From the NCBI GenBank assembly GCA_023251595.1, contig JAHEYM010000239.1:1-6502 (forward strand): a stretch of DNA of 6,502 nt, in the 5' to 3' direction. The translations under genes and the position numbers were made by a program. Shown here piece after piece: positions 1 to 5,617 of the stretch. The notes under the pieces were generated by a model that worked only from the letters and a program-made list of their open reading frames with translations, was not told the DNA's origin and searched no databases. Position 1 is the first letter of the stretch, and each line of letters starts with the position of its first letter. This DNA is from Bacteroidota bacterium (lineage in GTDB: Bacteria > Bacteroidota > Bacteroidia > AKYH767-A > JABDAW01).

Positions 1-1
1 A

Positions 2-568
2 CTTTATCAGGCAACCTTAGATGAGAAATGGTTGAATAAAGCAAGAGTTCTTGCCAATATTGCGGTTCAGCATTTTTATGATGCAACAAGTGGAATGTTT
101 TATTTTACCAGCGATCAACATACGGGACTCATCGCCAGGAAAATGGAAATTATGGATAATGTTATTCCCTCATCCAACTCGAGTATGGCAAAATCCTTGT
201 TTCTGTTGGGAAATTATTATGAAGATAAGAACTTCACCAAAATCGCAATTCAGATGTTGAATAATGTAAAGGATGACATGAAACGCTATGGAAGCGGATA
301 CTCCAATTGGGGAATTCTTTTATTGCAACAATTGTCTCCATTGTATGAAGTTGTTATTTGTGGTGAAGATGTTTGTGAAAAAAGTTTGGAATTATATAAA
401 AATTATATTCCAAATATGATAGTTGCAGGGAGCAAAGGAAAAAGTTCTTTGCCAATGCTGGTAGGAAGATACAAAGAAGGTAAAACACTTATCTATGTTT
501 GCGAGAATAAAACTTGTAAATATCCGATGGAGACCGTGAAAGAAGCTGTGGGGTTAATGAGGAATTAG
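2..568 (+). CDS. Thioredoxin-domain/DUF255 protein (YyaL/SSP411-like), C-terminal part
   Basis: This is the 3' end of a larger gene. The reading frame is open to the left edge of the window, so the first possible internal start (a TTG at 32) is not the true start. The 188 visible residues match the C-terminal half of the COG1331 family, in which an N-terminal thioredoxin-like DUF255 domain is followed by a six-hairpin (alpha/alpha) barrel. Recognisable pieces are the WL-KA run, FYD..SGMFYFTSD, the DNVIPSSNS motif with a following helix, and the family-type ending YVCENKTCKYP, with two cysteines and a proline just before the last helix. The thioredoxin domain itself lies outside the window. 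Bacterial members have no well-established role; a redox or sugar-related function is only suggested by fold. The gene ends with TAG, 179 bp before kynU on the same strand, so co-transcription is possible but not shown. Confidence 0.87.
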   Translation, partial: LYQATLDEKWLNKARVLANIAVQHFYDATSGMFYFTSDQHTGLIARKMEIMDNVIPSSNSSMAKSLFLLGNYYEDKNFTKIAIQMLNNVKDDMKRYGSGYSNWGILLLQQLSPLYEVVICGEDVCEKSLELYKNYIPNMIVAGSKGKSSLPMLVGRYKEGKTLIYVCENKTCKYPMETVKEAVGLMRN

Positions 569-578
569 GAATTAGGAG
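561..578. repeat. Short tandem repeat over the stop codon
   Basis: Two full copies and a partial third of an 8-nt unit (GGAATTAG) run across the TAG stop of the upstream gene. This is probably simple slippage-type repetition with no visible role. Confidence 0.5.
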
Positions 579-632
579 AATTTATTACCTTTGTGTCTTC
601 ATCGAGGATAATGAAAAAGAATAATTATATTC

Positions 633-702
633 CCGCAAAGACGCAAAGCCGCAAAGACTTCTAGACGAATCATAATACCTTTGTGCCTTAGCGTCTTCGC
701 AG
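633..702. repeat. CGCAAAG-type imperfect inverted repeat, palindromic intergenic element
   Basis: The left arm (633-656) contains three tandem 8-nt units CGCAAAGN (634-657). The right arm (679-702) is its imperfect reverse complement, with 19 of 24 positions matching by hand alignment and a 22-nt spacer between them. A further fragment of the right-arm type (TTACCTTTGTGTCTTC) lies at 585-600. CTTTGCG-type repeats of this style are, from memory, widespread in intergenic DNA of Bacteroidetes and some other bacteria, so this is probably one member of a dispersed family. The arms are not followed by a T tract in either direction, so a classic terminator is unlikely. The rest of the 569-747 gap holds only A-rich leader sequence. 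Confidence 0.6.
676..683 (+). promoter_or_regulatory. Candidate kynU promoter -7 element (TACCTTTG)
   Basis: TACCTTTG fits the Bacteroidetes -7 consensus TAnnTTTG and would start transcription about 50-60 nt before the kynU ATG. I see no convincing TTG/TTTG -33 box at the expected 19-21 nt spacing. The box overlaps the start of the right repeat arm. An identical box at 586-593 is a weaker alternative because it is farther from the gene. Confidence 0.35.
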
Positions 703-747
703 CCAATAAAAAAAATACGGAGTCTCAGAAGAAAAAAAAAGGAAAAT

Positions 748-2022
748 ATGCATTATCAAAATACAAAAGATTTCGCAGTTCAATTGGATGCTGCCGATCC
801 ATTAAAAGGTTTTCGAAATCGTTATCACATTCCAATACTAAATGGTCGTGAGGTGAATTACTTTTGTGGTAATTCGCTCGGACTTCAACCAAAATCTGCA
901 AAACAATATATCGATCAGGATTTAAAGGATTGGGCAGAACTCGCTATTGAAGGACATTTTCAAGCTGCCAATCCATGGTATTCTTATCATGAGAAATTAG
1001 TGGGTACGATGGCGAAAATTATAGGTGCACGAGATTCGGAAGTTGCTATTATGAATAGTCTGACGGTAAATTTGCATTTACTGATGATTTCATTTTATCG
1101 TCCCGATCAACGACGAAATAAAATTATATGCGAGGCCCAGGCATTTCCATCCGATTTATATGCAATTGATTCGCAGGTTAAATTACATGGATTTGATCCG
1201 GAAGAATCTGTTATTAAATTGAAGCCGCGTGAAGGTGAACAAACCGTAAGACATGAAGATGTTATTAATGCAATTAATCTTCATGGCGATTCTCTTTCGC
1301 TCGTCATGCTTGGAGCTGTAAATTATTATAGCGGACAATTTTTTGATTTGCCTGCAATTACAGCCGCCGCTCACACACATGGTGCGTTCGCGGGTTTCGA
1401 TCTTGCGCATGCTGTGGGTAATGTCCATACACAATTGCACACTTGGGATGTGGATTTTGCATGTTGGTGTACATATAAATATTTGAATTCCGGACCGGGT
1501 GGAGTAGGAGGGATCTTCGTCCATGAGCGACATGCAAAAAAAGCCGATTATCCACGATTGTCGGGTTGGTTTGGAAATGATCCGAAAACAAGATTTACAA
1601 TGCCGGAGAAATTTATTCCTGCCCCGGGTGCATACGGATGGCAGATCAGCAATGAGCCCGTTCTCGCGATGGCAGCGCATCGTGCGTCACTCGAAATTTT
1701 CGAAGAAGCCGGAATGGATCGACTTCTCGAAAAAAGTAAACTCCTGACAGGTTATCTTGAATATTTATTAAATGAAATTAATAATGATTCGGGTGAAAAA
1801 AAATTAAATATAATAACACCATCTGATTCGAATCAGCGTGGTTGCCAATTATCTATTGTTATTAAAAATAACGGCAAAGAAGTTCATCATAAATTAATGG
1901 AACATGGAATTCTCGCGGACTGGCGCGGACCTGACGTGATACGATTTGCACCTGTACCGCTTTATAATACTTTCCTGGATATTTGGGAAGGAATTGACGT
2001 GCTTAAATCAGAATTGGTATAA
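748..2022 (+). CDS. kynU: Kynureninase
   Basis: Pyridoxal-phosphate (PLP) enzyme that cleaves L-kynurenine to anthranilate plus alanine, or 3-hydroxykynurenine to 3-hydroxyanthranilate plus alanine. It is a fold-type I aminotransferase-class V protein of the cytoplasm. At 424 aa it has the usual length. Visible family signatures in order: YFCGNSLGLQPK (38-49), MNSLTVNLH (102-110), EAQAFPSDLYA (129-139, with the Phe and Asp of the cofactor pocket), GFDLAHAVGN (216-225, where the Asp pairs with the pyridine nitrogen), CTYKYLNSGPGG (241-252, where K244 is the expected Schiff-base lysine), SGWFG (272-276) and DVIRFAPVPLYNT near the C-terminus, with R399 as likely substrate-carboxylate contact. 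No key residue is missing. The ATG at 748 is preceded by AAGGA about 5 nt upstream, and the N-terminus aligns with the family. No kynurenine monooxygenase, tryptophan dioxygenase or 3-hydroxyanthranilate dioxygenase gene is nearby, so whether it serves NAD synthesis or tryptophan breakdown cannot be decided here. Confidence 0.97.
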   Translation: MHYQNTKDFAVQLDAADPLKGFRNRYHIPILNGREVNYFCGNSLGLQPKSAKQYIDQDLKDWAELAIEGHFQAANPWYSYHEKLVGTMAKIIGARDSEVAIMNSLTVNLHLLMISFYRPDQRRNKIICEAQAFPSDLYAIDSQVKLHGFDPEESVIKLKPREGEQTVRHEDVINAINLHGDSLSLVMLGAVNYYSGQFFDLPAITAAAHTHGAFAGFDLAHAVGNVHTQLHTWDVDFACWCTYKYLNSGPGGVGGIFVHERHAKKADYPRLSGWFGNDPKTRFTMPEKFIPAPGAYGWQISNEPVLAMAAHRASLEIFEEAGMDRLLEKSKLLTGYLEYLLNEINNDSGEKKLNIITPSDSNQRGCQLSIVIKNNGKEVHHKLMEHGILADWRGPDVIRFAPVPLYNTFLDIWEGIDVLKSELV

Positions 2023-2045
2023 TATATGTCTTTTCCAACCTGTTT

Positions 2046-2318
2046 CTATTTTGCTTTAGCATGTTCCCTATTGGAATGACCATCTGATGTAAAATGAATT
2101 CTTTCTTTCATTGTTTCATATTCGTTTTTTACAGTTTCAAGAAATTCATCGAAGCGGTCTTTAATATCTTCAACAAAATCTTCTCCTTTATCAGAAATTG
2201 CTTTGCGGGTTCTGGAACCCTTAGCCGGTGCGAATAGAATTCCGAGTAATGCTCCAACGGCAGTGCCGATAACTAAGGCACCGATTATTTTTCCTGTGCT
2301 ACTTGTTGAATTTTCCAT
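2046..2318 (-). CDS. YtxH domain-containing membrane protein
   Basis: Small 90-aa protein with the YtxH-family layout. A short polar N-terminus is followed by one glycine/alanine-rich membrane segment (about residues 10-30, GKIIGALVIGTAVGALLGIL), directly followed by the signature FAPAKGSRTRK. A charged amphipathic helix (about 38-73) and a hydrophilic tail complete it. The family is often annotated as YtxH or gas-vesicle-like and is linked to general stress in Bacillus, but its molecular role is unknown. The membrane segment followed by basic residues suggests an inner-membrane anchor with the helix in the cytoplasm. It is the last gene of the minus-strand cluster, 38 bp after its neighbour, and its end faces the end of kynU with only 23 bp between. 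No hairpin terminator is evident in that gap. The leader is A-rich with no Shine-Dalgarno site. Confidence 0.88.
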   Translation of the reverse strand: MENSTSSTGKIIGALVIGTAVGALLGILFAPAKGSRTRKAISDKGEDFVEDIKDRFDEFLETVKNEYETMKERIHFTSDGHSNREHAKAK

Positions 2319-2356
2319 TTTGTTTTTTTTAAGTTGTGAGTATTAATTAGAATAGA

Positions 2357-2587
2357 TTATTTTTTTGTTTTGTCAGCATCTGTGTCTTTCTTCGTGGTGT
2401 CCGGATCGGGTTCTCTCGCCGGTCTTTCAAATTTCTTTTCTTCACCGGGCTTTGTTGAGGGGTCAGTTTTATCATTATTGGAATCACTGGACGTATGATC
2501 AGCATCTTTGTCCAATCCGGTGTGATCGTTTGAAGTAGGTGGCACTATTTGGGGGAGTTTTTTTGACCCCAGATCAGGATAGTTCAT
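2357..2587 (-). CDS. Small disordered Asp/Lys-rich hypothetical protein
   Basis: I do not recognise this gene. From the ATG at 2587 it encodes 76 residues, very rich in Asp, Lys, Thr, Ser and Pro. It has no predicted membrane segment or signal peptide, and about a third of its residues are Asp or Lys, so it is probably intrinsically disordered. The same frame can start earlier, at 2656 (99 aa), but that start overlaps the end of the upstream gene by 14 bp. It would also add an AT-rich Lys/Leu/Phe stretch unlike the rest, so I prefer MNYPDL. The shorter start has only an A-rich leader. It sits between a membrane-anchored secreted protein and the YtxH gene on the same strand, which suggests co-expression. 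The length of open frame and the neat operon-like packing support it as real, but low complexity makes homology weak. Confidence 0.6.
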   Translation of the reverse strand: MNYPDLGSKKLPQIVPPTSNDHTGLDKDADHTSSDSNNDKTDPSTKPGEEKKFERPAREPDPDTTKKDTDADKTKK

Positions 2588-2634
2588 CTTATTTAATTTT
2601 AAGAATAACAATTTATTTTTTTGCTTTTTAATAT

Positions 2635-2642
2635 CAAATTTA
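2635..2642 (-). promoter_or_regulatory. Possible internal -7 element (TAAATTTG)
   Basis: Read on the minus strand, TAAATTTG fits TAnnTTTG and lies directly after the stop codon of the 106-aa gene, about 47 nt before the ATG at 2587. No well-spaced -33 box is seen and the region is AT-rich, so a chance match is quite possible. Confidence 0.22.
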
Positions 2643-2963
2643 TTACATAAAAACAATCATAAGCAGCAAGAGGACGATGATAACACCCGATGTGAGATAT
2701 ATTCCATTGTCCAATTTTTGGAGGTGATCTTTTATTGAGATCACCTCCTTTCTCAACTCTTTCATTTCATTTGGTGATAACTTTGATTTATCCATTGCAA
2801 GTATTTCATTTAACCTACGGGTGCATCGTTGTCCTTCGGATTCTGCAGCTTTAGAAACGATGAAAGATGATGTTGATACGGATATATTTATTCCCGAAGA
2901 TTGAAGCGGTTGAAATGTAATTGCCAGACATGTTGCAATTAAACAATAAATCAACTTTTTCAT
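2643..2963 (-). CDS. Secreted/anchored small hypothetical protein with C-terminal membrane segment
   Basis: This 106-aa protein has an N-terminal signal peptide (MKKLIYCLIATCLAITF, about 1-22), a polar stretch, and a charged helical region (about 41-84, including RRLNEILAMDKSKLSPNEMKELRKEV). It ends with a C-terminal hydrophobic segment (about 88-106, GIYLTSGVIIVLLLLMIVFM). Small proteins with this layout, ending in a helix of the MKxLRKE type and a GIYLS-G-I hydrophobic tail, are familiar hypothetical proteins of Bacteroidetes, but I know of no assigned function. The N-terminal signal and C-terminal anchor suggest a periplasm-facing helix held at the inner membrane. It starts 12 bp after the OmpA-family gene ends, so co-transcription and perhaps translational coupling are likely. 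Codons 71-82 hold a strong hairpin with an extended Shine-Dalgarno-like sequence, described separately. Confidence 0.8.
   Translation of the reverse strand: MKKLIYCLIATCLAITFQPLQSSGINISVSTSSFIVSKAAESEGQRCTRRLNEILAMDKSKLSPNEMKELRKEVISIKDHLQKLDNGIYLTSGVIIVLLLLMIVFM
2720..2753 (-). promoter_or_regulatory. Intragenic hairpin carrying extended Shine-Dalgarno sequence and anti-SD-like arm
   Basis: On the mRNA strand AGAAAGGAGGTGATC (2753-2739) is a full-length SD consensus. Its GGAGGTGATCT core (2748-2738) pairs perfectly with AGATCACCTCC (2730-2720) across a 7-nt loop CAATAAA. It falls in frame within codons RKEVISIKDHL of the 106-aa gene. The structure is seen directly; any regulatory role is inference. 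There is no U tract on the mRNA side, so it is not an ordinary terminator. Confidence 0.45.
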
Positions 2964-2975
2964 GGGAATTAATTT

Positions 2976-4967
2976 TTAACGTGAGCCGGTTGCCATATTC
3001 CCGGAACTTATATCAATATCTACAGACCTGTTATAAAATCGTTCTTCAGGTAATGTATTCGCGAACATCGGATTACTTTCACCAAAACCATTTGTTCTGA
3101 AAACAACACCTTTTTTGCCGGATTTTGCTACTGCGCTTTCAAGAACTTTCTGTGCTTCTTTTGCACGTTCTTTCGAGAGATTCAGATTATATGCTTCTTC
3201 ACCAACAATATCAGTATGACCATTTATAATAACGGTTGAGTTTGGTTGAATCAGGGGCGCAACTGTGTTTGTTAAAAAGTTATCGTATGTTCCGACTGTT
3301 TTGGATTTGTCGAATTCAAAAAGAATGCTGAAGGTTTGTTCCGGTGGAACAGGTGGGGCGGTTCGGATTAATCCAAACTGACTTTCTTTCCGAATAGAGT
3401 TACCGGTTTTTGTCTGACCTGTCAATACGATTTTGTAACTACCGGCTTGATTATCTTTCAAAATTGCAGATCCGGAAATTGTTTCTCTATCGCTTGTAAA
3501 CGGACCGAAATTCTGAACACCTCCAAGTTCATCAGAAACTTCAACCGACCAGGAACTCAGAGCCTCACCCGCTCCGGTTACATTCACCACAACAGGTGCA
3601 TCTTCCTGTGAACTTCCATCCAACGCGATGGCTTCTATGGGTTTGAGACATAGAGCGGAGTTGCCTTTCACTTCTGTCATAAGATCGGGTGAAGCACTTA
3701 CTATATCAACTCTATTGTCTTCTGCACTCGTAAGATTAAGATCAGCTGTAGCATTAGGATATTCGGATGAGACGATAGGTTGACTCCGACCTTCGACTGT
3801 AATTCTTGCTTCATCTATCTCAAAAGTATTAACAAGATATTTTTTTACAGCATTTGCATTTGCCGTTCCGACTTCGCTCCCTTTTCCTGCCGATGATCCA
3901 ATCAAAGTTATTTTAGCGGATGGGTGTCTCCTCATGCGATCTGCTACAACATTTAATACATTATAATAAGCACTTAATTGTCTTGATACACGGGTACCTG
4001 GATTTTTTTTACAATCCTGCAATTGTTCTTCCTTAAAACCTCTTGCCTGATCTTTTGACAATATATTATATCTGACGGGAATTTCAGTACTGCCTGCATC
4101 GAAAAAAACATAATCACGCATTGGAAGCGTTTCATTTTCGACCCTCTGACCCGGGACTGAATTCGGTGGAACGATCGAAAATTCAACATCTTTATCCTTT
4201 ACTTCCGGAACAGGAATAACCTCAGCCTGTGGAATAGGTTCCGGTCTCACCTCAACTTTTTCTTTTGCAGCTTTATGCGTACAACCCAATATATAACTTA
4301 TAGAAAATTGTAACACACCATTTTTCCCATAAGCGGGTTGGGTAGACAAAACACCCGCATTATCAAATCTGGTATCTTTATATACGGCGGTTAGACCAAG
4401 ATTATATCTGAAATTAAATCCCAATCCCATATTAAATCTATAACCTATACCGGCACCAAGACCTAGGTCGAGATTATTATTTGATGTGTCTGAACTGGAT
4501 ATTACCTGAACACTCGAACCGTTATCACCGGTAGTGGTATAGTTCGAAGTCACTCCGACCATTAAGGCAGCATAGGGTCCGGCTTCCAGATATACACCAG
4601 AATTAAATTTGTAGTCAACAAAAACAGGAAATTGAATATAACTTAAACCAATGGTCCCTGTTTTTGAATAGGTGACTCCGTCAAATGTATATTTAATTGT
4701 TTTTTTTGAACCTCCGGTCGTATATAATATTTCGGGAACAATAGCCCAATGTTCGTTCAACCAAAAATCGGCAAATACACCTCCGTGAAATCCAAATGTC
4801 ATTTTCGCAGATTCATTTTCGGTAACCCCGACTACGCCGTAACCATGCGTTAACCCGGTAATATTCTCGAGGTTAAGTCCTCCCTTTATTCCAAAACACA
4901 CGCCCTGTGCATGGATTCCATTAATAATCGCAATCAGTACGATTACGAACAGTAGTTTAGTTTTCAT
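2976..4967 (-). CDS. OmpA-family outer-membrane protein with N-terminal beta-barrel and two OmpA-like domains
   Basis: This 663-aa envelope protein should tie the outer membrane to peptidoglycan. In order it shows a signal peptide (1-20, cleavage after GIHA); an outer-membrane beta-barrel of the porin-like OMP_b-brl type (about 22-228), with alternating aromatic/Gly strands such as GVCFGIKGGLNLE and a last strand LQFSISYIL; and a Pro/Glu-rich linker (about 232-258). Next comes a first OmpA-like region (about 285-423, starting RDYVFFDAGSTEIP), then an Ig-like beta region (about 437-536, with YKIVLTGQTKTGN). A canonical C-terminal OmpA domain (about 544-653) ends the protein. The last domain keeps the peptidoglycan-binding set: GHTD with D586, YN at 593-594, LSKERA with R601, and NRSVDI. 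The first lacks the GHTD aspartate and the matching arginine, so it probably does not bind diaminopimelate. The barrel means the protein itself is embedded in the outer membrane. The ATG at 4967 directly precedes a good signal peptide. The upstream 141-aa gene ends 42 bp before with no promoter-like box between. Confidence 0.93.
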   Translation of the reverse strand: MKTKLLFVIVLIAIINGIHAQGVCFGIKGGLNLENITGLTHGYGVVGVTENESAKMTFGFHGGVFADFWLNEHWAIVPEILYTTGGSKKTIKYTFDGVTYSKTGTIGLSYIQFPVFVDYKFNSGVYLEAGPYAALMVGVTSNYTTTGDNGSSVQVISSSDTSNNNLDLGLGAGIGYRFNMGLGFNFRYNLGLTAVYKDTRFDNAGVLSTQPAYGKNGVLQFSISYILGCTHKAAKEKVEVRPEPIPQAEVIPVPEVKDKDVEFSIVPPNSVPGQRVENETLPMRDYVFFDAGSTEIPVRYNILSKDQARGFKEEQLQDCKKNPGTRVSRQLSAYYNVLNVVADRMRRHPSAKITLIGSSAGKGSEVGTANANAVKKYLVNTFEIDEARITVEGRSQPIVSSEYPNATADLNLTSAEDNRVDIVSASPDLMTEVKGNSALCLKPIEAIALDGSSQEDAPVVVNVTGAGEALSSWSVEVSDELGGVQNFGPFTSDRETISGSAILKDNQAGSYKIVLTGQTKTGNSIRKESQFGLIRTAPPVPPEQTFSILFEFDKSKTVGTYDNFLTNTVAPLIQPNSTVIINGHTDIVGEEAYNLNLSKERAKEAQKVLESAVAKSGKKGVVFRTNGFGESNPMFANTLPEERFYNRSVDIDISSGNMATGSR

Positions 4968-5009
4968 CTTTTTTGGTTTTTAATTGTTTAATTTATTTGG
5001 AGCTAACTT

Positions 5010-5435
5010 TTATTTTCTTCCTTTGTGTGGCGGATTTCCGTGTCTTTGTTCATTTTCCTGTTTATATGTTTTTTGCGGAGTTCCGTGGTAGCCTCTGACA
5101 TATTTCTGACGGTGCTCATTAAAATAAACATAGGGTGTCGGACCATGATAGTCAGTAATAACCACCTTGTAGCCGTTATACAAGTTGTAATTAACATACT
5201 GAGGAGGAAGAGATGGAGAATTAATCCAGGTACTGCCGTTAAAATAAATAAACAAGGAAGTATTAATATCAAAATAAGCCTCAATATCGGGAAGGTAGTA
5301 ATACCTTACATCCGCATATCCAACAGGTCCCCACGGTGGCGGGGTTCCGATACCAATTCCTACTGAAACCTGTGCTTCCGTGTACACAGTGAAAAAAATA
5401 AATACGGAACCCAGAATCAATTTTAGCGCTTTCAT
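5010..5435 (-). CDS. Tyr-rich secreted hypothetical protein
   Basis: This 141-aa protein has a clear signal peptide (1-21, ending YTEA before Q22). The mature part is aromatic-rich, with 17 Tyr in the full protein: a glycine stretch (VGIGIGTPPPWGP), then RYYYLPDIEAYFD (44-56), LFIYFNGSTWI (61-71) and SLPPQYVNYNLYNGYKVV (75-92), and a basic, polar C-terminus (about 108-141) rich in His, Gln and Lys. The YYY-PD-Y-YD ... Y-NG-W ... LPP-Y--Y-L--G motif order recalls small exported hypothetical proteins common in Bacteroidetes, with no known role. Periplasmic or surface location follows from the signal peptide only, as there is no lipobox cysteine and no T9SS domain. It is the first gene of the minus-strand cluster. 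The ATG at 5435 is chosen because it gives the intact signal peptide. A -7-like promoter element lies about 40 nt upstream. Confidence 0.85.
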   Translation of the reverse strand: MKALKLILGSVFIFFTVYTEAQVSVGIGIGTPPPWGPVGYADVRYYYLPDIEAYFDINTSLFIYFNGSTWINSPSLPPQYVNYNLYNGYKVVITDYHGPTPYVYFNEHRQKYVRGYHGTPQKTYKQENEQRHGNPPHKGRK

Positions 5436-5473
5436 TTTATTTTATTTATTGCCATGACTGGATTACTCTGATA

Positions 5474-5481
5474 CAAAAATA
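5474..5481 (-). promoter_or_regulatory. Candidate promoter -7 element of the envelope cluster (TATTTTTG)
   Basis: On the minus strand TATTTTTG fits the Bacteroidetes -7 consensus TAnnTTTG and would give a leader of roughly 30 nt before the ATG at 5435. No clear TTTG -33 box is present at 19-21 nt. It lies in the only gap in front of the five-gene cluster, after the terminator of the previous gene, so a promoter is expected here. Confidence 0.4.
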
Positions 5482-5540
5482 ATTCACCACGTCCCGGAAA
5501 TTGTTATATATAAACACTAAATAATTATATCATTTATATT

Positions 5541-5550
5541 CCAAATTTGG
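5541..5550. promoter_or_regulatory. Perfect 10-bp palindrome CCAAATTTGG
   Basis: A perfect palindrome in the AT-rich gap about 60 bp upstream of the candidate -7 element. It could be an operator half-site pair for a dimeric regulator, but AT-rich palindromes of this size also arise by chance. Confidence 0.2.
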
Positions 5551-5561
5551 TTATTTATTAT

Positions 5562-5595
5562 AATAAAAAAGCCGGTCTGATAGATCAGACCGGCT
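5562..5595 (-). terminator. Intrinsic terminator of the T9SS substrate gene
   Basis: A perfect 12-bp inverted repeat, AGCCGGTCTGAT (5570-5581) and ATCAGACCGGCT (5584-5595), is followed on the minus strand by T6 (5570-5565). It begins 22 bp after the stop codon of the 5618-6502 gene. The plus-strand side has no T tract, so it acts in one direction. It insulates the downstream envelope cluster from read-through. Confidence 0.9.
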
Positions 5596-5617
5596 GTGAG
5601 AAAAATCACTTTTCAGC

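Noticed and set aside
32..568. TTG at 32 as the start of the first gene
   Set aside because: The frame is open to the window edge, and the residues upstream of the TTG (YQATLDEKW) fit the family, so the gene is simply truncated by the window.
634..657. CRISPR-like array from the CGCAAAG units
   Set aside because: The three units are only 8 nt and directly tandem with no spacers, so they are a simple repeat within a palindromic element.
1183..1747. Open frames on the minus strand and in another plus frame inside kynU
   Set aside because: They overlap a fully conserved kynureninase, show no domain-like composition, and are shadows of its coding sequence.
2023..2045. A bidirectional terminator between the convergent kynU and ytxH-like genes
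   Set aside because: The 23-bp gap shows no inverted repeat; termination must rely on other signals or sequences inside the genes.
2720..2748. The intragenic hairpin as an intrinsic terminator
   Set aside because: On the mRNA strand it is followed by AAAAATTGG and not a U tract. On the plus strand the T run is short and broken, and no plus-strand gene leads into it.
3974..4189. 71-aa frame inside the OmpA-family gene
   Set aside because: It is out-of-frame with a well-supported long gene on the same strand and has no recognisable features.
5003..5366. Frames of 93 aa (minus) and 113 aa (plus) overlapping the Tyr-rich secreted protein
   Set aside because: The 141-aa frame has a proper signal peptide and family-like motifs. 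The other two are hydrophobic or basic by-products of the same DNA.
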